The notes under the pieces are model-generated. The model made no database searches and was not told where the DNA came from. It was given only the letters and a program-made list of their open reading frames with translations. A stretch of DNA of 22,210 nucleotides, from positions 1 to 22,210 of the forward strand of contig JAIPHI010000015.1 of assembly GCA_021735285.1 (NCBI GenBank), written 5' to 3'. A program made the position numbers and the translations under genes. Shown here in pieces: positions 7,198-14,422 of this stretch (the stretch's first letter is position 1; every line of letters starts with the position of its first letter). The DNA is from Fidelibacterota bacterium (lineage in GTDB: Bacteria > Fidelibacterota > UBA2242 > JAFGTP01).

Positions 7198-10035
7198 ATG
7201 AAATCCAAGCTTCTAAAAGACCTCGAACTTGATGAATATATAGCTTTTGATGTAGAGACCACCGGGCTCAATCCGCAGGCTGATTCTGTAATCGAATTTT
7301 CTGCTATATTATTCAAATCCGGTGAGGTTGAAGAAAAGTTGACATTCTTATGTGACCCCGGAGCAAAGTTAAGTGAAGACATCACACTATTAACCGGAAT
7401 AAGTAATGAGATGATCAAGGGTAAGCCTGCTTTTGAGGCCCGGCTCGATGAAGTGATCAACTTTATTGGCGACCGCCCTCTGGTTACTCATAATATGAGC
7501 TTTGATCTTAGATTCCTTAAAAGCGCTCTGACCAGAAAAAGCCTGAGATGGAAAAAACTAAAGGTGCCTCTTTATGACACTCTGATGCTAGCCCGGGCTT
7601 TCTATTTTTACCTGAGTAATCACAAACTGGGAACGGTCTCGGAATATCTTGATCTGACCACAGAAAATGCTCATCGCGCTGAAGCTGATGCTCTCAATAC
7701 CGGAAAGGTCTTTCTAGAATTAGTAGAGGAAGCACTGCTTTATGATTTTGATACCATTCAGACAATCAATAGGGTCTTAAAAGATACGCAGGAGCCTAAT
7801 AAAAAGCTGTACAAGGACATAGCAAATCTCCTTTCTTTTAATAAAAATTTGAGCAAAAATTCAGCACCAAAAATTGATTGGGAACCACCGGTTAATGTTG
7901 TCAAATCAGAACATGGGGAAAGTGATGCGGATTCTTTAGACCTGCATGATTTTTTCGGTCAGGATAGCAAGTTGGCTCAAGAACTGGAAGATTTCGAAGC
8001 ACGGCCCCAACAGCAGGAATTTGCTGAAATTGTCTATAACACTTTTGACAAAGGGAAGATTGCCTTAATCGAAGCCGGAACCGGGATTGGAAAATCTCTG
8101 GGATATATTATTCCGGCCACTGTCTGGAACAGCAAACAGGAAGAGCAGAAGCGAATAGTTATTACCAGCAATACTAAAAATCTTCAAGAGCAAATATTCA
8201 GGAAAGAGATACCTTTTGTTGCTCATCAATTGAAGCTGCCCATTTCGGCAGTTCTTCTGAAGGGCCGAAAAAACTATGCCTGTTTTACCCGCTGGAACAG
8301 TTTGTTAAATAATTTAGATAATAAAGTGGATATTCCTGACCGCTCCAATTTAATCCCTCTTATTATCTGGCTTAAGCATACGAAAACAGGTGATATCTCC
8401 GAGAATAATGGTTTTTCAGTCCGTTATAACTGGAAAATATGGTCCGAGATCTGTTCCGAACCGGGTTATTGCACAACCAGTGTTTGTAAAAAATACGATG
8501 GTTGCTTTCTTGGTAAGGCTCGCTTTGCTGCTAAAAAAGCAGATGTGCTTGTTGTTAACCATTCACTTTTACTGGCTAATGCTGCTGCCAATAACAAAGT
8601 TTTACCACCATATTCCGCTCTTATTATAGATGAAGCGCATAATCTAGAAAAGAATGGATATTCCTTTTTTGCTGATGAAGTTCGCCAACCTGGTTTACTA
8701 TACCTCCTGAATAAGTTAATGCACGGAAAAAAAGATTATGGCCTTATTAATAATTTGAGCAATTTTTGCCGGCAGATCAAAAAGTTGGATAAAGTGAATT
8801 CCGATCTGAATAATATCAAGGATAAGATCAGAAAAATTCGAAGAGTATCGAGTAAGTTCTTTCGAGAAATCATTGCAGCGAAGGATAGCTCTTCAGGAGC
8901 AGGCAAACGGCGCTACCGATTAAAAAAGCGTTACAAGGATTTTTCTAGCGACTTCCCTGGCTGTTCTAGTGGCCGAGTATTACTTGATGATTTGACTATG
9001 CTCCTGGAAATGGTATCCGGAATAACTGACAGGGTCGCAGAATTTGTTGCTGATCAACCTTCGATCTTCGAGAAACTGGAGAATGAAATTCTGAATGTTC
9101 TTGGTGAATTACAAAAATTCACAGCTGCCCTCGACATTATCCTGGAAAGTAATAATGAAGATCGGATTTTCTGGTTTGAAATTGGTAGAAATGGCAGTGA
9201 AAATTCAGTTAAATTGGCCTCCACACCTCTGGATGTTGGGAATTATCTCCAGGATAAAGTCTTTGCAGAAGTTGATAGTGCAGTTCTGACGTCGGCAACT
9301 CTCCAGATCAATGACTCCTTCAAGTATCTTGTTGAAAGATTAGGATTTACAGAGGCAAATAACGAAAGATTGGTGGAAAGTGCTGTTGGCTCGCCCTTTA
9401 TTTATGATGAGCAAATGAAATTCATCACCTTTAATCCTGAAAATGGAAAAGCTGGCGCCTCACAAACTGCTTCTATGATTGCTCAATTATCCCGCGAGAC
9501 GGAAAGAGGTATAATGGCCCTTTATACTTCCTATCGGGCTTTAAAAAAAGTTTACAAAATTCTGGAGAAAAATTTAAAAAAAGATGGTATCAGTTTGCTG
9601 GCCCAGGGTTTGAGCGGGTCTCGCAGTTCAATTATCAAGAAATTCAGAGAAAAGAAGCATTCTATTCTACTGGGAACAGCCAGCTTCTGGGAAGGTGTTG
9701 ATGTGATTGGTGATGCTCTTGAAATTTTGATCATCGATAAACTTCCTTTTCCAGTGCCTACCGATCCGATCATCGAAGCCAATGCAGAAGAAATCGAGAA
9801 GAAAAAAGGCAGTTCTTTTTATGGTTATACAATCCCGGAAACCATTCTCAAATACAGGCAGGGAATAGGACGCTTGATTCGTTCCAGTTATGATTCCGGA
9901 GTTTTGATCAATCTCGATGATCGTATTGTCACCAAACGTTATGGGAGATTTTTCCAGAAAGCTATTCCAGTGGAAAACGAAACATTAAACACAGAAAGAG
10001 AAATTATCGAAGAAGTGAGGAATTTTTTAAAATGA
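7198..10035 (+). CDS. dinG: DinG-type helicase with N-terminal DEDDh exonuclease domain
   Basis: A 945-residue fusion. Residues 1-180 form a DnaQ-like 3'-5' exonuclease: FDVETTG (Asp18, Glu20), HNMSFDLRFL (Asp103) and HRAEADA (His159, Asp164), a complete DEDDh set. The rest is an XPD/DinG superfamily 2 helicase: Walker A EAGTGIGKS (about 292-300), Fe-S cysteines beginning at GRKNYAC (362) and then the C419/C425/C430/C436 group, DEAH (478-481), VLTSATL, a FWEGVDV block and the motif VI arginines in RQGIGRLIR. This layout is the DinG form common in Gram-positive and FCB bacteria, involved in resolving unusual DNA structures during repair and replication. TTG 7183 is an upstream alternative, but ATG 7198, one base after the previous stop, is more likely. 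It is the last gene of the packed operon. Confidence 0.93.
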   Translation: MKSKLLKDLELDEYIAFDVETTGLNPQADSVIEFSAILFKSGEVEEKLTFLCDPGAKLSEDITLLTGISNEMIKGKPAFEARLDEVINFIGDRPLVTHNMSFDLRFLKSALTRKSLRWKKLKVPLYDTLMLARAFYFYLSNHKLGTVSEYLDLTTENAHRAEADALNTGKVFLELVEEALLYDFDTIQTINRVLKDTQEPNKKLYKDIANLLSFNKNLSKNSAPKIDWEPPVNVVKSEHGESDADSLDLHDFFGQDSKLAQELEDFEARPQQQEFAEIVYNTFDKGKIALIEAGTGIGKSLGYIIPATVWNSKQEEQKRIVITSNTKNLQEQIFRKEIPFVAHQLKLPISAVLLKGRKNYACFTRWNSLLNNLDNKVDIPDRSNLIPLIIWLKHTKTGDISENNGFSVRYNWKIWSEICSEPGYCTTSVCKKYDGCFLGKARFAAKKADVLVVNHSLLLANAAANNKVLPPYSALIIDEAHNLEKNGYSFFADEVRQPGLLYLLNKLMHGKKDYGLINNLSNFCRQIKKLDKVNSDLNNIKDKIRKIRRVSSKFFREIIAAKDSSSGAGKRRYRLKKRYKDFSSDFPGCSSGRVLLDDLTMLLEMVSGITDRVAEFVADQPSIFEKLENEILNVLGELQKFTAALDIILESNNEDRIFWFEIGRNGSENSVKLASTPLDVGNYLQDKVFAEVDSAVLTSATLQINDSFKYLVERLGFTEANNERLVESAVGSPFIYDEQMKFITFNPENGKAGASQTASMIAQLSRETERGIMALYTSYRALKKVYKILEKNLKKDGISLLAQGLSGSRSSIIKKFREKKHSILLGTASFWEGVDVIGDALEILIIDKLPFPVPTDPIIEANAEEIEKKKGSSFYGYTIPETILKYRQGIGRLIRSSYDSGVLINLDDRIVTKRYGRFFQKAIPVENETLNTEREIIEEVRNFLK

Positions 10036-10236
10036 GAAGAACCCTGTCAAATAGCTTTACTATCCATTCTGAGAGGTCTGTATTATGTAGGAAAAATACC
10101 ACTCAAGCTATTGACCAACCAGAGAAGAAAATCTTTATATGGATTACAACTCAGGATTAGATGGAATTCAAAATAAGACAAATCTATTTTGATAGGGTTA
10201 TTATGAATGATTAAACGAAATTGAGGTAGAGTAAAA

Positions 10237-11634
10237 ATGACTTTTAACACATATAGAAATATCAAAAGTGAGATTGAAAAACATAATAATTTTATATTAA
10301 CGACCTGTGTCGATAGTATGCCCTCTGCAACTGAATTAGTTTATCTAAATGATGGCTTTGATCTGTATTGCTATTTGCACAGCGACTCTAAACATATTAA
10401 TCAAATTGAATATAATTCTACAATAGAAGCTGTCATTTACGCAGGAGGTGGCAACCAAAAAGGGCTGCTATTTGAAGGTCAAGCAGAGATAATTAAGAAT
10501 TACGATAATGAGCGCAAAATCAGAGACAGGTTTATGGAGAAATTTAAATCCATGCGAGCTTTTATTAAAAGTGAAGATTCCCAGCTCGTTAAATTAATAC
10601 CTACAAGAATAGAAAGAATAGACAATAAAAAAACAAATGGTCGTGAGGTTTTAAAGTTCAAAGAGAATCAACCTTCGAGTGTGAAGAACATTTTTGTAAA
10701 CTTTGGCAGATGGGTTAAAAAATGGTTTAATGCTACTCGTCTGGGTTTTTCCAGCATTACTTTAGGAGCGCTCCTGGTTGGACTGGGATTATCCTATCAT
10801 TATGGTGGTGAAGAGAGCTTTAGCAATCTGGGCCTCATCGCGCTAGCCTGTCTGGGAGCAATTATCGCTCATATGGCCGCCAATCTTTTCAATGATTATT
10901 ACGATTATAAGAGTGGAACCGATGAACTGAACACTAACCCCACACCTTTTTCCGGAGGGAGTAGAATGATCCAGCATAGAATTATTACACCGGAAAAAAT
11001 ACTGGCTGGGGCCCTCCTCTTCTTATTAATTACTATTGCAATTGGTTTATATTTAAATACACAGCTGGCTGAGAACTGGCTGCTACTAATCGGGGGTGTT
11101 GGTATATTCCTGATCCTTGCTTACTCTGCGCCTCCGTTGAAGCTGATAAATCACGGTCTGGGAGAAATCGCAGTGGGATTGGGCTTTGGAACGATTATGA
11201 TCACAGGAATATTTTATGTGGTTACTGAAGAACTTAGCTGGCTTCCGATCATAGTCTCAATTCCTCTTGGAATTTTAGTTTTTCTGATTCTCTTTATTAA
11301 TGAATTTCAAGACGAGCAATTCGATCGAGAAGCAGGTAAAAGCCATCTGGTAACTCGTTTTAAAGATAAACGGATTGCAGCCCAGGTTTATAAGTACTTA
11401 ATGTTTGTTCCCTATCTATGGATTATTGGTTTTGCTGTGGCTGGTTTTCTCCCTTATTACACGCTACTCGTGTTTTTGTTATTACCACTAAGTCTAAAGG
11501 CAGTTAATAATGCAGTTGGGAATTACGACCGTAACTATGAATTATTACAGACTAATGGGCTTACTATCGGGATTCATATTCTCTTTAGCATTTTATTCAC
11601 GATCGGATTCTTACTGGAAAGCCTGATTAAATAA
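10237..11634 (+). CDS. PNPOx-like domain fused to MenA-type UbiA prenyltransferase
   Basis: A 465-residue two-domain protein. Residues 1-140 look like a pyridoxamine-5'-phosphate-oxidase-like split-barrel flavin-binding domain (FILTTCVDSMPSATELVYL, a SDSKHINQI segment, and KLIPTRIERID near its end). Residues 165-465 are a membrane-embedded UbiA-superfamily prenyltransferase with about eight or nine helices and both metal/diphosphate motifs intact: NDYYDYKSGTD (219-229) and EFQDEQFDREAGK (356-368). The first is the MenA variant, so the acceptor may be a naphthoate or related ring; a lipid acceptor is also possible. The soluble domain may supply a reduced flavin step on the ring or product. A 201-base gap separates it from dinG, so it likely has its own promoter; GAGGTAGAG lies just upstream of the ATG. 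Confidence 0.82.
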   Translation: MTFNTYRNIKSEIEKHNNFILTTCVDSMPSATELVYLNDGFDLYCYLHSDSKHINQIEYNSTIEAVIYAGGGNQKGLLFEGQAEIIKNYDNERKIRDRFMEKFKSMRAFIKSEDSQLVKLIPTRIERIDNKKTNGREVLKFKENQPSSVKNIFVNFGRWVKKWFNATRLGFSSITLGALLVGLGLSYHYGGEESFSNLGLIALACLGAIIAHMAANLFNDYYDYKSGTDELNTNPTPFSGGSRMIQHRIITPEKILAGALLFLLITIAIGLYLNTQLAENWLLLIGGVGIFLILAYSAPPLKLINHGLGEIAVGLGFGTIMITGIFYVVTEELSWLPIIVSIPLGILVFLILFINEFQDEQFDREAGKSHLVTRFKDKRIAAQVYKYLMFVPYLWIIGFAVAGFLPYYTLLVFLLLPLSLKAVNNAVGNYDRNYELLQTNGLTIGIHILFSILFTIGFLLESLIK

Positions 11635-11653
11635 TTGAGCCCAAAAATTCATG

Positions 11654-11682
11654 TTGACTTTACAAGAATGATAAAATAAATT
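11654..11682 (+). promoter_or_regulatory. Probable sigma-70-type promoter of the tRNA pair
   Basis: TTGACT (11654-11659) and TAAATT (11677-11682) are separated by 17 bases and end 15 bases before the first tRNA nucleotide. They match the -35 consensus at five and the -10 consensus at four of six positions. The location is right for a stable-RNA promoter. Confidence 0.55.
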
Positions 11683-11697
11683 TATCCGCTTTGTGAT

Positions 11698-11768
11698 TGG
11701 GAGATCGTCCAATGGCAGGACATGCGGCTCTGGACCGTAGTATCGGGGTTCGAATCCCTGTCTCCCAG
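11698..11768 (+). tRNA. tRNA-Gln (anticodon CTG)
   Basis: All four arms fold: acceptor TGGGAGA/TCTCCCA, D stem GTCC/GGAC, anticodon stem TGCGG/CCGTA with loop CTCTGGA (anticodon CTG at 11730-11732), and a T arm with loop TTCGAAT and stem CGGGG/CCCTG. The weak U1-A72 first pair and G discriminator are typical of tRNA-Gln. CCA is not encoded. It reads CAG codons. Confidence 0.95.
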
Positions 11769-11782
11769 CGATTTTTGAAGAT

Positions 11783-11854
11783 GGAGCATTCGTCTAGTGG
11801 TTAGGACACCGGCCTCTCACGCCGGCAGCAGGGGTTCGACTCCCCTATGCTCTA
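11783..11854 (+). tRNA. tRNA-Glu (anticodon CTC)
   Basis: It folds as acceptor GGAGCAT/ATGCTCT (first pair G-U), anticodon stem CCGGC/GCCGG with loop CTCTCAC (anticodon CTC at 11816-11818), T stem AGGGG/CCCCT with loop TTCGACT, and discriminator A. CCA is not encoded. It follows the Gln tRNA by 14 bases and is probably cotranscribed with it. It reads GAG codons. Confidence 0.95.
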
Positions 11855-11889
11855 CTCCCCTGATAGACAAAGACTTACAGGTATTATAT

Positions 11890-11920
11890 AAGCCCTCCAA
11901 TGTGGTTTTAGAGGGTTTTT
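11890..11920 (+). terminator. Rho-independent terminator after the tRNA pair
   Basis: CCCTC (11893-11897) pairs with GAGGG (11911-11915), extended by a G-U and two A-U pairs, with a 13-base loop, and is followed directly by TTTTT. It lies 36 bases after the tRNA-Glu end. The minus-strand reading has no T run, so it serves the plus strand only. Confidence 0.7.
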
Positions 11921-11935
11921 CTAATTTTAGATTAT

Positions 11936-11955
11936 GCAATATTAGACAATATTGC
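11936..11955. repeat. Perfect inverted repeat between convergent units
   Basis: GCAATATT, four bases AGAC, then AATATTGC form a perfect 8-bp hairpin. It lies between the tRNA terminator and the 3' end of the minus-strand hydrolase. There is no T tract on either side, so it is at best a weak transcript-end structure for the minus-strand operon or a protein-binding palindrome. Confidence 0.4.
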
Positions 11956-12034
11956 TCTCGAGCGAAAAAGTTTGTCGGTAAGTTAAGGCCTACCCCTTTT
12001 GATGATTAGTGCAAAGTGAGAATTTGAATATATC

Positions 12035-13021
12035 TCAAAGACTATAAACCCCGCCTGCTTTCAATAAAGTAGTATCTGCATTAAGTTCTTTATTTAAACG
12101 GCTTATTGAATGCTCACAAGTATCATGGGCTGACAGAAATACTATCTGGGGGTTAATATTGTTCAGAAATTGTATGGTTTCGTTTAAATCTTGATCTGTA
12201 ATTCTTTTCCAGGGTGGCTTCCCGGTTCCCCAGATCATTTGGGCCTTAAGACCGGGCTTCTTAAGAGGACTGTCAGTAATAGGGAAATGAAGACCTCCAC
12301 CAATTGCATAAATTGGCTCGTCTGATATTTTTCTAACCATCTCAACTATTTTCTCTATAGTCGGATGACCGCATCCAGTGAATATAACCAAACCTTTATC
12401 TTTAATCCGAGCAATAAGAGCTTGCTCCTCGGTAAATCCCATAATAAAAAGACTTCTGGCCAGAGGGCCGGTAGTTGCTATTCCTGAATCTAAGACCTTT
12501 GGCTTCTCAACAATTTTGGGCTGAAAACCAGCTGCATCTGCCTGAACGGGTAAATAACAGGGTTGATCATATGTAGAAAGTTCTTCTGGTAAAGTAACTT
12601 TATTTTGCTTAACTGCTTGAAAACCGCCCATATGATCGGGATGGAGATGGGAAATAGCTAAAGCGTCTATTTGATCCATAGATATATCCATTTTTTTTGC
12701 ATTCTCTGCTAAGGTCCGATTTTCTGGCCCCCATCCAACATCAAAAAGTACAGACCCACGCTCTGTTTGAAATAGATATGATACACCAGGCTCTCCTAAA
12801 AATCCGTCTTCTGTCTCTTGTTCTACAAGAACTTTTAGTTCAAATTGACTAAGTTCAGGCAATTCTAATTTTGTAGCATTATTGATTCTATTCCTATTTA
12901 GAAATGAGGCTTTCTTAATGTTCTGTTTATATTTACGGTTTTTTATAGCCAACAATGGTAAAAGTATAGGCGAAGATAATACTATAGCGGGATACCAAAG
13001 TGGTGAAATTCTTTTCGTCAT
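12035..13021 (-). CDS. COG1237-type metallo-beta-lactamase-fold hydrolase, membrane anchored
   Basis: A 328-residue MBL-fold protein. It opens with a hydrophobic N-terminal segment (about residues 8-26) flanked by basic residues, indicating a membrane anchor or uncleaved signal. The metal motifs are SHLHPDHMGG (His125, His127, Asp129, His130), TGCGHP (His219), GGLHF (His245) and SAHDTC (His299). TGCGHP after the HxHxDH motif is characteristic of the COG1237 hydrolases, a group that includes archaeal enzymes linked to methanopterin synthesis; the substrate here is unknown. AGGAA sits just upstream of the ATG. It is the last of four closely spaced minus-strand genes headed by a sigma-54 promoter, 30 bases after the 2TM gene. 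Confidence 0.85.
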   Translation of the reverse strand: MTKRISPLWYPAIVLSSPILLPLLAIKNRKYKQNIKKASFLNRNRINNATKLELPELSQFELKVLVEQETEDGFLGEPGVSYLFQTERGSVLFDVGWGPENRTLAENAKKMDISMDQIDALAISHLHPDHMGGFQAVKQNKVTLPEELSTYDQPCYLPVQADAAGFQPKIVEKPKVLDSGIATTGPLARSLFIMGFTEEQALIARIKDKGLVIFTGCGHPTIEKIVEMVRKISDEPIYAIGGGLHFPITDSPLKKPGLKAQMIWGTGKPPWKRITDQDLNETIQFLNNINPQIVFLSAHDTCEHSISRLNKELNADTTLLKAGGVYSL

Positions 13022-13051
13022 TTTTATTCCTTTCTTTTATTATTTATCATT

Positions 13052-13267
13052 TTAATTCTGGTCAATTTTGGGAAGGTAGTAGACTCCGGCTGCATGAAAT
13101 ACCATACTTAGACTCATACCTATAATAGGCCATTTACACCACAGATACTTTACTGGACTGATAAAATTTATAGATGTTACTAACAAGCTTACCAGAATTG
13201 TAACTGTCAGATGAATCTTTAAACCCTTTTTTTCTTCTTTGCTTACTTTCTGATTTCTTGAAAACAT
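13052..13267 (-). CDS. Small 2TM-domain membrane protein
   Basis: A 71-residue protein with a charged N-terminal tail (residues 1-20, rich in Lys) and two predicted membrane helices. The second contains KWPIIGMSLSMVFHAAGVYY, matching the W-P-x-x-G...H pattern of the 2TM domain family (PF13239 type). Function is unknown. An AAAGGAGT site precedes the ATG. It lies 37 bases after the DUF6064 gene and 30 before the hydrolase gene, so it belongs to the same transcript. Confidence 0.65.
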   Translation of the reverse strand: MFSRNQKVSKEEKKGLKIHLTVTILVSLLVTSINFISPVKYLWCKWPIIGMSLSMVFHAAGVYYLPKIDQN

Positions 13268-13304
13268 TGGATACTCCTTTAAATTGAATTATAGTTTACT
13301 ACAA

Positions 13305-13949
13305 TTATTTTAAGTTTTTGGATTTGTTACGAAAATATATTAATGCTATTGTCAAAACTCCTGAAATCAATAATAAAATATCTTCATATATTCCGAAAAG
13401 GATAGAAGCGGATCCACCTATTAATGACCAGATAAAAGGAACTATTAAAATAACTTTAGGCATTTTTTCATTGGTAAAGATCAAAATTCCTAAAGTAAAA
13501 ATCGTAGTTGGGCAGGGGGCTATGCCAAAGAGAGGAGCAACGGGATAAACATGACCTAAGAATGGAGATAATATATTGTAAATCAATATGGCATAAACAA
13601 TTAATACCCAGGCAATAGTATAATAAACTCCCTTTCTAAAAGTATATTGCAATTTACTGGTGAAATTTCCATAGTACAAAAATAGCAGTCCCTGGATAAT
13701 AAATAGTATTCCAAAGATTCTTGCGGCCGGATTAATTTTCAAAAAGAAGCCCAGGTGATAAACTGCTCCATTCCAGATCCAGAATACTGCCAGGATGTTG
13801 TTAATTAACTTGTCAGCATGTTTTTTCTTTTTAACTAGTTCCCAGATTGCCAGGATTCCCAGGCTAAAAGCAATTACAACCGGCAATATACCAATTGCTA
13901 AATTGTAATTTTTGATAACTTCTAAAAATTGTTCGACATTAAATGGCAT
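13305..13949 (-). CDS. DUF6064 family polytopic membrane protein
   Basis: A 214-residue protein with about seven hydrophobic helices. The start MPFNVEQFLEVIKNYN and the internal block GHVYPVAPLFGIAPCPTTIF (about residues 132-151), followed by PFIWSLIGGSASILFGIYED, match the DUF6064 pattern; the YP..P.FG..PCPTTIF segment is its most conserved part. No function is known for the family. The conserved Cys-Pro, His and Asp residues placed near helix ends suggest ligand or metal binding, which is inference. An AGGAGT site precedes the ATG. It begins 1 base after the stop of the small upstream gene, so the two are translationally coupled. Confidence 0.75.
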   Translation of the reverse strand: MPFNVEQFLEVIKNYNLAIGILPVVIAFSLGILAIWELVKKKKHADKLINNILAVFWIWNGAVYHLGFFLKINPAARIFGILFIIQGLLFLYYGNFTSKLQYTFRKGVYYTIAWVLIVYAILIYNILSPFLGHVYPVAPLFGIAPCPTTIFTLGILIFTNEKMPKVILIVPFIWSLIGGSASILFGIYEDILLLISGVLTIALIYFRNKSKNLK

Positions 13950-13950
13950 T

Positions 13951-14232
13951 TTAATACTCCTTTTTCCAAATTGAATGATTAACTAAAAATTTAGGTTTTA
14001 AATAATCGATAATGAGATTGGCTACTGAACTTGCCTTCGACAAATCATCTATTCTATCCCAGACCAGGATAATACAGAAATTGCCAGAGATAAATTGATT
14101 TGTTAAAAAATTTATATCAAGTAACTGGTGATTGTTATTTTGCATTTGCATTATCATTGTTTTTAGATTTCCTATAAGTTGACTATCTCTTTTATTAATT
14201 TTGATTTCTATCATTTCTACTACATGGTTCAT
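13951..14232 (-). CDS. Small unknown protein, first gene of sigma-54 operon
   Basis: A 93-residue soluble-looking protein that I do not assign to a named family. The N-terminal half is polar (EIKINKRDSQLIGNLKTMI, then QMQNNNH). The C-terminal half has a hydrophobic strand CIILVWD, then SKASSVANLIIDYLKPKF and a final VNHSIW. That ending resembles a class of small uncharacterised bacterial proteins with an LxW...S...L...hSIW pattern. The fold could be alpha/beta with the strand at its core. GGATGAGG precedes the ATG and the predicted sigma-54 transcript would have a leader of about 25 bases. Its position as promoter-proximal gene, coupled to DUF6064, argues that it is real and works with that protein. 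Confidence 0.65.
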   Translation of the reverse strand: MNHVVEMIEIKINKRDSQLIGNLKTMIMQMQNNNHQLLDINFLTNQFISGNFCIILVWDRIDDLSKASSVANLIIDYLKPKFLVNHSIWKKEY

Positions 14233-14268
14233 TGCCTCATCCTTTCAAATAATTCTGATAATTATGAG

Positions 14269-14284
14269 TGCCAATCCTATGCCA
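14269..14284 (-). promoter_or_regulatory. Sigma-54 (-24/-12) promoter of the DUF6064 operon
   Basis: Read on the minus strand the site is TGGCATAGGATTGGCA. Compared with the consensus TGGCAYRNNNNTTGCW it differs at one position (TGGC for TTGC), and the essential GG and GC doublets have exactly the right spacing. The predicted start is about 14257, some 25 bases before the first ATG. A sigma-54 activator gene lies divergently at 14423. Confidence 0.75.
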
Positions 14285-14302
14285 TAAATGTAAACATAAT
14301 AT

Positions 14303-14315
14303 AATCAAATAGTTG
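14303..14315. promoter_or_regulatory. Match to IHF consensus between promoter and enhancer
   Basis: AATCAAATAGTTG fits the E. coli IHF consensus WATCAANNNNTTR at every defined position. It sits about 46-58 bases upstream of the predicted sigma-54 start, between promoter and distal palindrome, where DNA bending would help looping. The consensus is from E. coli; whether this organism has IHF with that specificity is unknown. Confidence 0.45.
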
Positions 14316-14352
14316 GTTATTTTACTTGGATATTACTGTCTAATAAAATAGA

Positions 14353-14378
14353 TTTAACTATCTATATTGATAGTTAAA
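14353..14378. promoter_or_regulatory. 26-bp palindrome, probable activator binding site
   Basis: TTTAACTATC and GATAGTTAAA are perfect 10-bp inverted repeats separated by TATATT. The centre is about 109 bases upstream of the predicted sigma-54 start at 14257, the usual range for an upstream activating sequence. No T run follows, so it is not a terminator. The Fis-type HTH of the adjacent regulator is the probable ligand. Confidence 0.65.
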
Positions 14379-14396
14379 TGAAACTCTGTTTAATAT
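14367..14396 (+). promoter_or_regulatory. Candidate promoter of the sigma-54 activator gene
   Basis: TTGATA (14367-14372, five of six) and TAATAT (14391-14396, four of six) are separated by 18 bases, about 20 bases before the ribosome binding site. The -35 box lies inside the right half of the palindrome, so a protein bound there would block this promoter. Confidence 0.4.
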
Positions 14397-14422
14397 GACA
14401 GTTTTTTTAGATTGGAGTATAA

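Noticed and set aside
10111..10141. A possible promoter (TTGACC with a TATA-like box) before the PNPOx-prenyltransferase gene
   Set aside because: The spacing is 19 bases for the better -10 match and the region is AT-rich, so it is not distinguishable from chance.
10032..10160. A 42-codon reading frame starting at ATG 10032 that overlaps the dinG stop (ATGA) like other junctions in the operon
   Set aside because: The protein is polar, has no recognisable motif or ribosome binding site, and ends in a non-coding-looking gap. The overlap alone is not enough.
11797..12009. A 70-codon plus-strand frame
   Set aside because: It runs through the tRNA-Glu gene and its terminator, so it is fortuitous.
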